A stretch of DNA of 64,000 bases from Anaerolineales bacterium UBA2395 (GTDB lineage Bacteria; Chloroflexota; Anaerolineae; Anaerolineales; Villigracilaceae), in NCBI GenBank assembly GCA_002343775.1, contig DDSH01000007.1, positions 153,603 to 217,602 on the forward strand, read 5' to 3'. Positions 42,469 through 50,389 of this stretch are shown piece by piece. Below the pieces are notes generated by a model. That model saw nothing but the letters and a program-made list of their open reading frames with translations, made no database searches and was not told where the DNA came from. The position numbers were made by a program, and so were the translations under genes. Numbering within the stretch: position 1 is the first letter of the stretch; every line of letters begins with the position of its first letter.

Positions 42469-44256
42469 ATGTGCGGAATTTTCGGATACGTTACCAACAA
42501 AGAATCTGAACTCGGACCTATCCTTATTGCAGCAGCAGAACGCCTCACTTATCGTGGATATGACTCAGTTGGTGCTGCGACCATCAACAACGGGACAATT
42601 GATCTACGCAAAGACACCGGCAAGGTAGACAGTGTGGCAGCAAAATACAACATCGCTGAAATGCGCGGACAGCGCGGCATTACCCAATTGCGCTGGGCGA
42701 CGTTTGGCGAACCATCGCAGGTCAATTCGCAGCCGCATTTAGATTCAGATGGCGATATGGTTGGGGCGCATAATGGCAACGTGGTCAACAACGTTGAGTT
42801 GCGCGAGCAGTTCATTGCGGAAGGCATGATCGTCCGCTCGCAGAATGATGGGGAAACTTGTGTTCATGCTGTAGAGAGATACATCAATCGCGGCTATGAA
42901 TTCATTGACGCAATCCGCCTTGCTTATGGCGACCTTGAAGGTGATTATGCTTTTGTCATCGGGCGTGCCAATGACGACAAACTTTATGCCTTCAAAAAAG
43001 GCTCAGGCATGGTGGTTGGGCTTGGCGAAGGCTTCACTTGTGTTTCGTCTGACTTGCCATCTATATTGCCGCTGACCCGCGAAGTCATCCGCCCGCAGGA
43101 TGGGGAGATCGTCACACTCTGGGCAGACAAGATCGAGGTACGGTCGGTCAAGGATGGAAAACTGATCGACAGAAAACAGGAAACCGTGACCGAGACGATG
43201 GATGCGGTGCAAAAGGGCGGGTATCCGCATTTTATGTTGAAGGAAATCCACGAGCAGGCACAAGTCGCGCGTGAGTTATCGCATGTGTTGAACGGCAATC
43301 GCGAAGTGGACTCATTGATCGAGAAGATGAAGCACGCGCGCAATTTGTATTTCATCGGCTGCGGTACGAGTTATCACGCGGCTTCGGTGGGAGCGGTGTA
43401 CTTCGCGCAACTGGCGGGGCGGGCGGTCATCCCTGTGCTCGCGCCGCAATTTGTCCCGCAATATGCGCCGACGGTCAACCATGAAGACGTGGGCATTTTC
43501 GTCAGCCAGTCGGGCGAAACCAAGGATGTGCTCAATGCGTTGGAAGCGGCGGAATCAAAAGGTATGGCGTGTTTCGGGCTGGCAAACGTGGTCGGCTCGA
43601 CATTGACCAAGACCGCCTCGCTTTGTCTCCCCCTGTGCTGCGGCTACGAGATCAGCGTGCCTGCCACGAAGACCTTTACCAACCAAGTCGTGACGTTTTT
43701 GTATCTGGCATACAAAATGGCGGGACGCGATGTGCGCGAGTTGGAGAACATCCCTGCATTGATGGAGCAGACCATCGAGATGGTCGAACCGCAGATCAAA
43801 GAGATCGCGCAAGACATCAACGAGTGGAATGACCTGTACTGTCTCGGCTACGGCGCGACCTACCCGATTGCGCTCGAAGGCGCCTTGAAGTTGAAAGAGA
43901 TCACCTACGCCCACTGCGAAGGGATGCTCTCAACCGAATTCAAACATGGTCCGCTTTCGGCAGTGAGCAAGGGCTTCCCCATCATCTTTGTGTCGGACGG
44001 AAGCGCAGTACCGCTCATCATTAGCGGTATCAACGAAGTAAAAGTGCGCGGTGCACGGACCATCATCATCGGGGAGGAAGATGCGCGCCTGCGTGCCAAT
44101 GGCGATGATTTGATCGTGCTCCCCAAATCTGACCCACAGATCGCGGCGTTATTGGGTGTGCTCCCGCTGCAATTGCTTTCGTATCACATGTCCGTGATGC
44201 GCGGGTTTGACCCTGATTTCCCGAGAAATTTATCCAAGACCTTGACGGTGGATTAG
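42469..44256 (+). CDS. glmS: Glucosamine-6-phosphate synthase (glutamine-fructose-6-phosphate aminotransferase)
   Basis: Makes glucosamine-6-phosphate for cell-wall and glycan precursors. The 595-residue enzyme has an N-terminal Ntn glutaminase domain with catalytic Cys2 (MCGIFGYV), YRGYDSVG, RWATFG and HNGNVVNN. Two SIS domains follow, containing GCGTSYHA, SQSGETKDV and the C-terminal sugar-phosphate loop. The end SKTLTVD aligns with the usual AKSVTVE. The AGGAGAA upstream sets the start. No glmS ribozyme is seen in the short leader. Confidence 0.93.
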   Translation: MCGIFGYVTNKESELGPILIAAAERLTYRGYDSVGAATINNGTIDLRKDTGKVDSVAAKYNIAEMRGQRGITQLRWATFGEPSQVNSQPHLDSDGDMVGAHNGNVVNNVELREQFIAEGMIVRSQNDGETCVHAVERYINRGYEFIDAIRLAYGDLEGDYAFVIGRANDDKLYAFKKGSGMVVGLGEGFTCVSSDLPSILPLTREVIRPQDGEIVTLWADKIEVRSVKDGKLIDRKQETVTETMDAVQKGGYPHFMLKEIHEQAQVARELSHVLNGNREVDSLIEKMKHARNLYFIGCGTSYHAASVGAVYFAQLAGRAVIPVLAPQFVPQYAPTVNHEDVGIFVSQSGETKDVLNALEAAESKGMACFGLANVVGSTLTKTASLCLPLCCGYEISVPATKTFTNQVVTFLYLAYKMAGRDVRELENIPALMEQTIEMVEPQIKEIAQDINEWNDLYCLGYGATYPIALEGALKLKEITYAHCEGMLSTEFKHGPLSAVSKGFPIIFVSDGSAVPLIISGINEVKVRGARTIIIGEEDARLRANGDDLIVLPKSDPQIAALLGVLPLQLLSYHMSVMRGFDPDFPRNLSKTLTVD

Positions 44257-44326
44257 CACTTTACCATCCCTTTTCCCACTACACGCATTTTTGGATTATC
44301 ATGAAGGAGGAAGAGAGGAACCGGAT

Positions 44327-46201
44327 ATGAAAAAACTGACCTACTCACTGATCCTGTCTGCCGTCATCGCGATCATCCTGATCTCATGCGGTCTGCCCGG
44401 TGGAGCAGCCGAGTCACAAACCGTCCTGCCGGTGGCACAGGCGACCCAAAGCTTGTCTGACCTGGTCAGCATCAATCTTTCCGTCGAATACGATACCAGC
44501 GTCCAGTACAGCACGGTCGGGCAGGTTGTCGCCTTTAAATACAAGGTCAACATCCTCAAGAACGATCTGACCAGCGACGCCCCGCCCAATATCATCTTCA
44601 GCGGCGCATCACCCGTCTGCCCTGCCGTCAACACCATCGGGAACGGGAACGACCGCCTCGAAACCGGCGAAACCTTCGACTGCACCCTCGACTATGCCCT
44701 CACCGAAACCGACCTCAACAACGGCTCGGTCTCTGCCAATGTCACGGTCAATATCTACACCGTCAACTCGAATACCGTCAGCGTCAACGTACCCACCATT
44801 CCACCCAGGGCGCTCACACTGACCGTATCCGCAAACCCGACAAACTACTACCAAACCGGACAGACCATCGTCTTCACATACACGCTCAAGAACAGCGGCT
44901 CGGCTCAACTCGGACCCGCTCAATTCGCCGTCACCGACACGTTGATCAACGCCGCCGCCTTCAACTGTGGCAATGCCGACGCGACCATCGCCCCCGGCGC
45001 AAACCTGACTTGCACCGCCAACTACCTCGTCACACAGGAAGATCTGAGCAAGGCATCCATTGCGAACAATGCCACCGCTTCGGGCGGTGGCGCGAATCCT
45101 TCGCAAGCCGTCAGCGTTTCGGTCAACAAGACCACCCCCCCGACGGGCGGAACCGGCACGAACGTACAGCACACCGTGCGGAATGGAGAATGGCTCTGGC
45201 AGATCGCCCGCTGCTATGCGGCAGATCCCGTCAAAACGGTCGAGGCGAATCCCCAACTCTCCAACGCCGCCCAACTCAAAGAAGGAATGATCGTCACCGT
45301 CCCCAATGTGGGCAGCACCGGAAAAACCGTTCACGCCCCACCCGAACCATGTGTCACGCTTTACACTGTCAAATCTGGCGACACCTGGAGTTCCATTGCT
45401 TCGGCACATGGCGCCGACCCCGGCTTCACGCAATATGTCAACGACAACCTGCTCGCTGTCGGCAGCCAGATCAAAGTGCCGCATTACACCGCCGGCATGA
45501 ACTTCGTGGTGACCAACCCTACCACACCCAGTGCACCGACCGGCACGTTGTCGGTGGTGGTGAGCGCCAACCCTGCCATGTATAGCAATGTCGGGCAAAC
45601 CATCACCTTTAGCTACACCATCCGAAATAATGGCACGTTCGTGCTGGAACCCGACCAGTACCGAATCACCGACAAGCTCATCGCCGCCGATCCATTCGCC
45701 TGCGGGGTGCCGAACACATCCCTGGCTCCCAGCGCCACCGTCACCTGTTCTGCCAATTACCTCATCACACAGGATGACATGAGCAAGCCTTCGATATCGA
45801 ACAGCGCCACGGCTTCAGGCGGGGGTACGTTCTCTTCGCAAGCCGCCAGCACTTCGATTATTCGCAACGCCACACCGCTTTCGCTGAATGCGATTCCCAA
45901 CCCCGCCACTTACAACCAAGCCGGGCAGACCATCGCTTTCACCTACATCATCACGAACAGCACCAGTTCCACGCTGGGACCCGCCCAGTTCACCATTACC
46001 GACAGTCTGATCGGTGCAGCGGCATTCAACTGCGGCGATGCCAATACCACCCTCGCCCCAAGCGCCACCGTCACCTGCACTGCCAACTACGTCATCACGC
46101 AGGATGATATGGGCAAAACCTCGATTGCGAACAATGCCGTCGCCTCGGGCGGAGGTGCAGCGCCCTCACAACCCGTCAGCAAAACGATCACAAAACAATA
46201 A
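44327..46201 (+). CDS. LysM lipoprotein with DUF11-like repeats
   Basis: A 624-residue lipoprotein (signal peptide ending in LISC). Four beta-sandwich repeats of about 100-110 residues of the DUF11/CARDB kind (about 40-160, 165-275, 410-515, 520-620) surround two central LysM domains (about 285-335 and 345-390). The repeats share LxxNPxxYxxxGQTIxFxYxxxN, FxCG, LAPxATVTCxAxY and ITQDDM(S/G)K. LysM domains bind peptidoglycan, so this is probably an outer cell-wall-binding structural or adhesive protein. The start 44327 begins the signal peptide. Confidence 0.85.
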   Translation: MKKLTYSLILSAVIAIILISCGLPGGAAESQTVLPVAQATQSLSDLVSINLSVEYDTSVQYSTVGQVVAFKYKVNILKNDLTSDAPPNIIFSGASPVCPAVNTIGNGNDRLETGETFDCTLDYALTETDLNNGSVSANVTVNIYTVNSNTVSVNVPTIPPRALTLTVSANPTNYYQTGQTIVFTYTLKNSGSAQLGPAQFAVTDTLINAAAFNCGNADATIAPGANLTCTANYLVTQEDLSKASIANNATASGGGANPSQAVSVSVNKTTPPTGGTGTNVQHTVRNGEWLWQIARCYAADPVKTVEANPQLSNAAQLKEGMIVTVPNVGSTGKTVHAPPEPCVTLYTVKSGDTWSSIASAHGADPGFTQYVNDNLLAVGSQIKVPHYTAGMNFVVTNPTTPSAPTGTLSVVVSANPAMYSNVGQTITFSYTIRNNGTFVLEPDQYRITDKLIAADPFACGVPNTSLAPSATVTCSANYLITQDDMSKPSISNSATASGGGTFSSQAASTSIIRNATPLSLNAIPNPATYNQAGQTIAFTYIITNSTSSTLGPAQFTITDSLIGAAAFNCGDANTTLAPSATVTCTANYVITQDDMGKTSIANNAVASGGGAAPSQPVSKTITKQ

Positions 46202-46224
46202 AACCCAATGCAAAAGATAGTTAA

Positions 46225-46260
46225 AAGAGACGGTCGTTGTTCAAACGACCGTCTCTTTAC
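46225..46260 (+). terminator. Intrinsic terminator
   Basis: AAGAGACGGTCGT pairs with ACGACCGTCTCTTT around TGTTCAA. It ends the LysM lipoprotein gene. Confidence 0.88.
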
Positions 46261-46324
46261 ATGAAAAAAATTAGGGAGGGGGGGTACAATTAATCTGTGA
46301 TTTCATCATTGAAAGGAAACCATC

Positions 46325-48133
46325 ATGCCCACTGCTCTCCCTCGTTCAAAAGTAAAAAAAGAACAAACGTGGAATTCTGAAAGTGTCTTTTCAAGCCCTG
46401 CCGCTTTTGACAAGGAAGTCAAAAGCCTGCTCGATCATCTGCCCACCGTTAAAAAGTTTCAGGGTCGCCTCGGCGAAGGTCCCGACACCCTCATCAAAGC
46501 CTTTGAATTGATGGACAAACTCTCCCAGCGCGCTGCGAAAATCCAGGTCTATGCCACCATGTCCAGCGCAGTGGATACGGCAGATCAGACCGGCGCGGCG
46601 ATGAGTGGCAAAGCCATGTCTGCCCTTTCGCAGCTGGGAGCCGCCGCTTCCTTCGTAGACCCGGAACTGCTCGCCATCGGTGAAGTGAAACTCCGCCGAT
46701 GGATCAAAACCGACAAACGCATGAAAATGTACGAGCATTATGTGAATGACCTCTTCCGCAAACAGGCGCATGTTCGCAGCGCCGAAGTGGAGGAAGTGCT
46801 CGGTATGGCGCGCGACTCGTTCATGACCGTCCGCACCACGGCGCACCTGCTGGCAAATGCCGATTTCAAATTCACACCAGCGGTCAACAGCAAAGGCAAA
46901 AAAGTGGACCTGACCCAAAGCACACTCGATGCCATTTTGAACGAGTCAGACCGCCCCGCGCGACAATCTGCCTGGGAGAATTACAACGACAAATATCTCG
47001 AATTCAAGAACACCCTCGCCAGCAACCTGACCGCCTCCATCAAACAGAACGTCTTCAATATGCGGGTGCGCAGATTCAAATCCTCGCTCGAGTCCACGCT
47101 TTTCAATGGCGATGTCCCCGTGGAAATGTTCCACAATCTCATCAACATCTTCAAAAAGAATCTTCCGCTTTGGCATAAATATTGGCAGATCCGCCGCAAG
47201 GCGTTGGGTGTGAAAACCCTGCATCCATACGATGTTTGGGCGCCACTGACCACCAGAACGCATAAAGTCCCTTTCCAAAAAGCAGTGGATTGGATCAGCG
47301 ACGGACTCGAACCGATGGGCAAGGAATATGTGGATATTATGCGCAAGGGCTGCCTCAAAGAGCGCTGGGTCGACTGGTCGCCCAACGCAGGCAAACGTCA
47401 GGGGGCGTTTTCCACGCGCGTTCCGGCGGGCACACATCCCTTCATCCTGATGAGCTACACCGACGACATTGGCAGCATGAGCACGCTGTCGCATGAACTC
47501 GGTCACTCGATGCACGCGTATTATTCCAGCCGCGCCCAGCCGATGATGTACTACCTGTATCCATCCATCATCGCAGAGACCGCCTCCAACTTCCATCAGG
47601 CGATGACACGCGCCCACCTGCTCAAGACCAACACCGATAAATATTTCCAGATCGCGCTGCTCGAAGAAGCAATGGATAACTTCCACCGCTATTTCTTCAT
47701 CATGCCCACGCTCGCGCGCTTCGAACTGGAGACGCATCAACGCATCGAAAAGGGACAGCCGCTCACCGCTGATACCATGATCGAGATCATGGCAGACCTG
47801 TTCAGCGAAGGCTACGGCGGATATATGAACCTCGACCGTCAGCGGGTGGGCATTACCTGGGCGACCTTCACCACGCATCTCTATATCGACTACTACACGT
47901 TCCAATATGCCATCGGGATCTCCGCCGCCAACGCCATTGCCAAGCGCATTTTGGACGGGGTTCCCGGCGCGGCGCAGAATCACATCAACTTTCTCAAAGC
48001 AGGCTCGTCCATGTCTCCGATGGAAGTGTACAAGGTCGCAGGCATCGATATGACCTCCACCCAACCCATAAATGATGCTTTCGCCGTGTTGAACGAATAC
48101 GTTGACCGGCTGGGCGTTCTCACAGGCAAGTAG
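46325..48133 (+). CDS. pepF: Oligoendopeptidase F (M3 family)
   Basis: A 602-residue zinc endopeptidase acting on peptides of 7-17 residues. HELGH (His390-His394) with the following SMHAYYSS provides the zinc site, and the downstream IIAETASNFHQ carries the third ligand. The N-terminal half is helical as in other M3 proteins. No signal peptide, so cytoplasmic. AAAGGAAA precedes the ATG. It probably completes the peptide breakdown started by the M42 group, though it is 30 kb away. Confidence 0.95.
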   Translation: MPTALPRSKVKKEQTWNSESVFSSPAAFDKEVKSLLDHLPTVKKFQGRLGEGPDTLIKAFELMDKLSQRAAKIQVYATMSSAVDTADQTGAAMSGKAMSALSQLGAAASFVDPELLAIGEVKLRRWIKTDKRMKMYEHYVNDLFRKQAHVRSAEVEEVLGMARDSFMTVRTTAHLLANADFKFTPAVNSKGKKVDLTQSTLDAILNESDRPARQSAWENYNDKYLEFKNTLASNLTASIKQNVFNMRVRRFKSSLESTLFNGDVPVEMFHNLINIFKKNLPLWHKYWQIRRKALGVKTLHPYDVWAPLTTRTHKVPFQKAVDWISDGLEPMGKEYVDIMRKGCLKERWVDWSPNAGKRQGAFSTRVPAGTHPFILMSYTDDIGSMSTLSHELGHSMHAYYSSRAQPMMYYLYPSIIAETASNFHQAMTRAHLLKTNTDKYFQIALLEEAMDNFHRYFFIMPTLARFELETHQRIEKGQPLTADTMIEIMADLFSEGYGGYMNLDRQRVGITWATFTTHLYIDYYTFQYAIGISAANAIAKRILDGVPGAAQNHINFLKAGSSMSPMEVYKVAGIDMTSTQPINDAFAVLNEYVDRLGVLTGK

Positions 48134-48143
48134 ATCAAAAAAG

Positions 48144-48176
48144 GACTTCCGAATCTAAAATCGGAAGTCTTTTTTT
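48144..48176 (+). terminator. Terminator of pepF
   Basis: GACTTCCGA pairs with TCGGAAGTC around ATCTAAAA, followed by seven T. The arsR promoter begins directly after. Confidence 0.9.
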
Positions 48177-48178
48177 CC

Positions 48179-48223
48179 TTGACAAATAGACAAACATCTA
48201 TATAATAACGCATAGAAGTCTAT
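48179..48223 (+). promoter_or_regulatory. arsR promoter with embedded operator
   Basis: TTGACA (48179-48184), 16-base spacer, TATAAT (48201-48206). The spacer holds the inverted repeat ATAGACAAACATCTATAT (48186-48203), and a second close palindrome ATAGAAGTCTAT (48212-48223) overlaps the likely transcription start and abuts the ATG at 48226. Confidence 0.8.
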
Positions 48224-48225
48224 CT

Positions 48226-48537
48226 ATGAAAATCAACCCTGTCCTGTTTGCCAAAGCCATCGCTGACGAAACCCGCCAGAAGATCATGACTGAGTGCTGT
48301 TGCTGTGAAATCTCGGTCGGTGATTTGGCTGAAAAACTCAAGGTGACACAGCCCACAGTCTCGCATCACCTTGCCATTCTGCGCGATGCAGGTCTGGTCA
48401 ACAGCCGCGAAGAAGGCAAGCAAACCTTTTACACCCTCAACCAGGAAAACATCGCCGTCTGCTGCGGGCAGATCATGCTTAAATTCGCGCCGGAAGAAGA
48501 AGCGACAGAGGCTGTCATCAAAGTCGTCAGCAAATAA
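48226..48537 (+). CDS. arsR: ArsR-family metalloregulatory repressor
   Basis: A 103-residue winged-helix repressor. The recognition helix is in TQPTVSHHLAILRDAGLV (41-58). Cys24-27 form a run of four (TECCCCE), with Cys79-Cys80 near the C-terminus, offering thiol ligands for As(III). This is the likely inducer site but is not identical to the classic ELCVCDL pattern of E. coli-type ArsR. Its promoter holds the operator; identical or similar operators stand before the next two genes, so it most likely controls all three. Confidence 0.92.
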   Translation: MKINPVLFAKAIADETRQKIMTECCCCEISVGDLAEKLKVTQPTVSHHLAILRDAGLVNSREEGKQTFYTLNQENIAVCCGQIMLKFAPEEEATEAVIKVVSK

Positions 48538-48561
48538 CTGTCTCTTTTTTTACCGCGAATG

Positions 48562-48579
48562 ATAGACAAACATCTATAT
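48562..48579 (+). promoter_or_regulatory. ArsR operator 2
   Basis: ATAGACAAACATCTATAT, identical in all 18 bases to the arsR operator at 48186-48203. It lies 16 bases before the ATG of a small Cys-rich ORF. Confidence 0.75.
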
Positions 48580-48595
48580 GAAAGGAGCAAAAACC

Positions 48596-48673
48596 ATGAG
48601 CGAATTACCTGTCATCCAAAGCGATTGCTGTGAAGACGAATCCTGTGATTGCAACACCTGTGATTGCTGCTAG
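48596..48673 (+). CDS. Cys-rich 25-residue peptide in the ars cassette
   Basis: A tiny ORF too short for standard gene finders, encoding 25 residues of which seven are Cys (positions 11, 12, 17, 19, 22, 24, 25), arranged CC, CxC, C, CC with Asp, Glu, Ser and Asn between. It starts MSELPVIQSD and ends CDCC. AAAGGAG (48581-48587) lies eight bases before the ATG, and the identical ArsR operator lies just before that. The Cys-rich acidic half resembles a minimal metallothionein, so it may bind As(III) directly or pass it to ArsM. This is inference from composition and position; I know of no named family for it. Confidence 0.75.
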   Translation: MSELPVIQSDCCEDESCDCNTCDCC

Positions 48674-48674
48674 G

Positions 48675-48726
48675 TCCGAACACTGTTTGCCGCAAGGTGA
48701 ACAGTGCGGAATTATCGAATTTTTTT
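48675..48726 (+). terminator. Hairpin after the Cys-rich peptide gene
   Basis: TCCG-aa-CACTGTT (48675-48687) pairs with AACAGTG-CGGA (48700-48710), then an AT-rich stretch and a T-run at 48720-48726. The 10-base gap before the Ts makes it a weak terminator, possibly an mRNA stabiliser or attenuator. Confidence 0.5.
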
Positions 48727-48729
48727 AAC

Positions 48730-48757
48730 CTGACACATAGACGATTTTCTATATATA
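48730..48757 (+). promoter_or_regulatory. arsM promoter with ArsR operator 3
   Basis: CTGACA (48730-48735), 16 bases, TATATA (48752-48757), with ATAGACGATTTTCTATAT (48737-48754) overlapping the spacer and -10. Both outer arms match the other two operators; five central bases differ. Confidence 0.7.
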
Positions 48758-48777
48758 ACAGACTTAAGGAGAATGAC

Positions 48778-49575
48778 ATGACCCAATCCCCCACCCCCAT
48801 TCACGACGTTGTCCGCGAGCATTATGCCGAGCGGATAAAAAGCAACGCCTCTTGCTGCGGATCTTCAGACTGCTGCACCACCGACAGCAATCTCTACCCG
48901 ACAGATCTGCTTGCCACCCTTCCCGAAGGCGAATCGTCCATCAGTTACGGCTGTGGCGACCCGATCACGCTTGCGTCGCTGGAGCCCGGTCAGACCGTGC
49001 TCGATCTCGGCTCAGGCGCAGGCTTGGATTGCTTCTTTGCTGCAAAGAAAGTCGGCGAGACGGGAAAAGTGATCGGCGTGGATATGACTCCTGAAATGCT
49101 GGAACGTGCCCGGTCCAGTGCGAAGCGGATGAGCCTCACCAATGTCGAATTCCGTCAGGGATTCATCGAAGACCTGCCCGTCGAATCCGGCACAGTAGAT
49201 GTCATCATCTCGAATTGCGTCATCAATCTCTCGCCGGATAAATCCAAAGTGTTCAATGAAACTTTTCGCGTGTTGAAACCGGGCGGCAAACTGGCGGTTT
49301 CGGATATCGTCACCGACGGCGAACTGCCAGATGAAGTGAAGAAAAGCCTGAGCGCGTGGGCTGGGTGCGTGGCTGGTGCAGTGGAAGCGAAGGATTACAT
49401 CGCTATGATGGAATCCGCCGGGTTCACGAACATCTCTGTCAAACCTGTGTTCTTCGACAAGCAAACCGTGGACGATGCGCTCGGCGATATGAATTTGGAT
49501 GTAAACAATTATTCCAAAGATGATGTTTACAAAGCTGTCTATAGCGCCAAGATCACGGCATATAAACCAGCGTAG
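48778..49575 (+). CDS. arsM: Arsenite methyltransferase ArsM
   Basis: SAM-dependent enzyme that methylates As(III) to volatile or less toxic species; 265 residues. Motif I is VLDLGSGAGLDCFFAAK; the arsenic-binding cysteines correspond to Cys59 (GCGDP), Cys147 (SNCVINL) and Cys197 (AGCVAGA). An N-terminal SCCGSSDCC (26-33) adds four more thiols. AAGGAG (48766-48771) is six bases before the ATG at 48778; upstream in-frame codons lack one. It is third in the ars cassette after arsR and the Cys-rich peptide. Confidence 0.96.
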   Translation: MTQSPTPIHDVVREHYAERIKSNASCCGSSDCCTTDSNLYPTDLLATLPEGESSISYGCGDPITLASLEPGQTVLDLGSGAGLDCFFAAKKVGETGKVIGVDMTPEMLERARSSAKRMSLTNVEFRQGFIEDLPVESGTVDVIISNCVINLSPDKSKVFNETFRVLKPGGKLAVSDIVTDGELPDEVKKSLSAWAGCVAGAVEAKDYIAMMESAGFTNISVKPVFFDKQTVDDALGDMNLDVNNYSKDDVYKAVYSAKITAYKPA

Positions 49576-49591
49576 ATTTTTCATGAACGCC

Positions 49592-49628
49592 AAGTGACAG
49601 TCACCTCCAAAGCGACTGTCACTTTTTT
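49592..49628 (+). terminator. Terminator of arsM
   Basis: AAGTGACAGTC (49592-49602) pairs with GACTGTCACTT (49614-49624) followed by T-rich sequence. Confidence 0.9.
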
Positions 49629-49654
49629 CTTAAGCAGTTGTAATCTTTGTCATA

Positions 49655-49701
49655 TTGACAGTGCAATCTTTAAGGTGTAAAAAAAACCGACCAGTCGGTT
49701 T
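49655..49701 (+). promoter_or_regulatory. Promoter and operator of the TetR gene
   Basis: TTGACA (49655-49660), 17-base spacer, TAAAAA (49678-49683). Directly after lies AAACCGAC-CA-GTCGGTTT (49684-49701), an eight-base inverted repeat at the likely start of transcription, which fits autorepression by the TetR-type protein. Confidence 0.75.
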
Positions 49702-49749
49702 TTATTTTTCATGTTCCCTCTCCCGTTGGGAGGGGCAGGGTAAGGGCAA

Positions 49750-50334
49750 ATGCAGCAGCGTAGTGAAGAAACTCACTCCAAGATCATGGAGTCAGCCATC
49801 AAGTTATTCTCGTCGCGCGGATACAACGCTTCGAGCGTGGACGACATTTGCAAGGATGCGGGGATCAGCAAAGGCGCGTTCTATCATCATTTCGAGAGCA
49901 AGCAGATGCTCTTCCTTGCCCTGCTCGATGGCTGGCTGCAATTCATCGACAACGCCATCGAAGCCTCAAAGGATCAAACCGTACCGGAAACGTTCATGGC
50001 GATCACCGAGGCATTTCCCTATATCTTCAAAACCGCGGGCGATAACCTGCCCATGTTCCTCGAATTCTGGATGATCGCCAGCCGCGACAAAAAGATCTGG
50101 GATGCGGGCATTGCCCCCTATCGTCGTTATCAAAAATACTTCACCTCGCTCATTAAAAAAGGCGTGGATGAAGGCTCGTTCGTCGAGGTTGACCCCGACC
50201 TGACCTCGCGCATGATCATCTCCACCGCAATGGGTATGTTGCTGCAAAGCTTGCTCGACCCGAAAGGCGCAAAATGGGAGAAGGTCGCGCGCGACAGCAC
50301 GAATCTACTGATCAATAGTTTGTTGAAAAAATAA
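49750..50334 (+). CDS. TetR/AcrR family regulator
   Basis: A 194-residue repressor. The N-terminal helix-turn-helix (about 8-55) has SSVDDICKDAGISKGAFYHHFESKQMLF, the normal TetR signature; the ligand domain is all-helical and has no recognised class. The inverted repeat in its leader suggests autoregulation. It is followed 55 bases later by an NAD-dependent epimerase-like gene, which may be its target. Confidence 0.92.
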   Translation: MQQRSEETHSKIMESAIKLFSSRGYNASSVDDICKDAGISKGAFYHHFESKQMLFLALLDGWLQFIDNAIEASKDQTVPETFMAITEAFPYIFKTAGDNLPMFLEFWMIASRDKKIWDAGIAPYRRYQKYFTSLIKKGVDEGSFVEVDPDLTSRMIISTAMGMLLQSLLDPKGAKWEKVARDSTNLLINSLLKK

Positions 50335-50389
50335 TTTTTACCGTCTTTGCGAGGGCGAAGCCCGAAGCGATGACATAAAGTGGAGAACT

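Noticed and set aside
49684..49701. Inverted repeat as the arsM terminator
   Set aside because: arsM already has a strong terminator at 49592-49628; the repeat lies directly after a -35/-10 pair and fits an operator.
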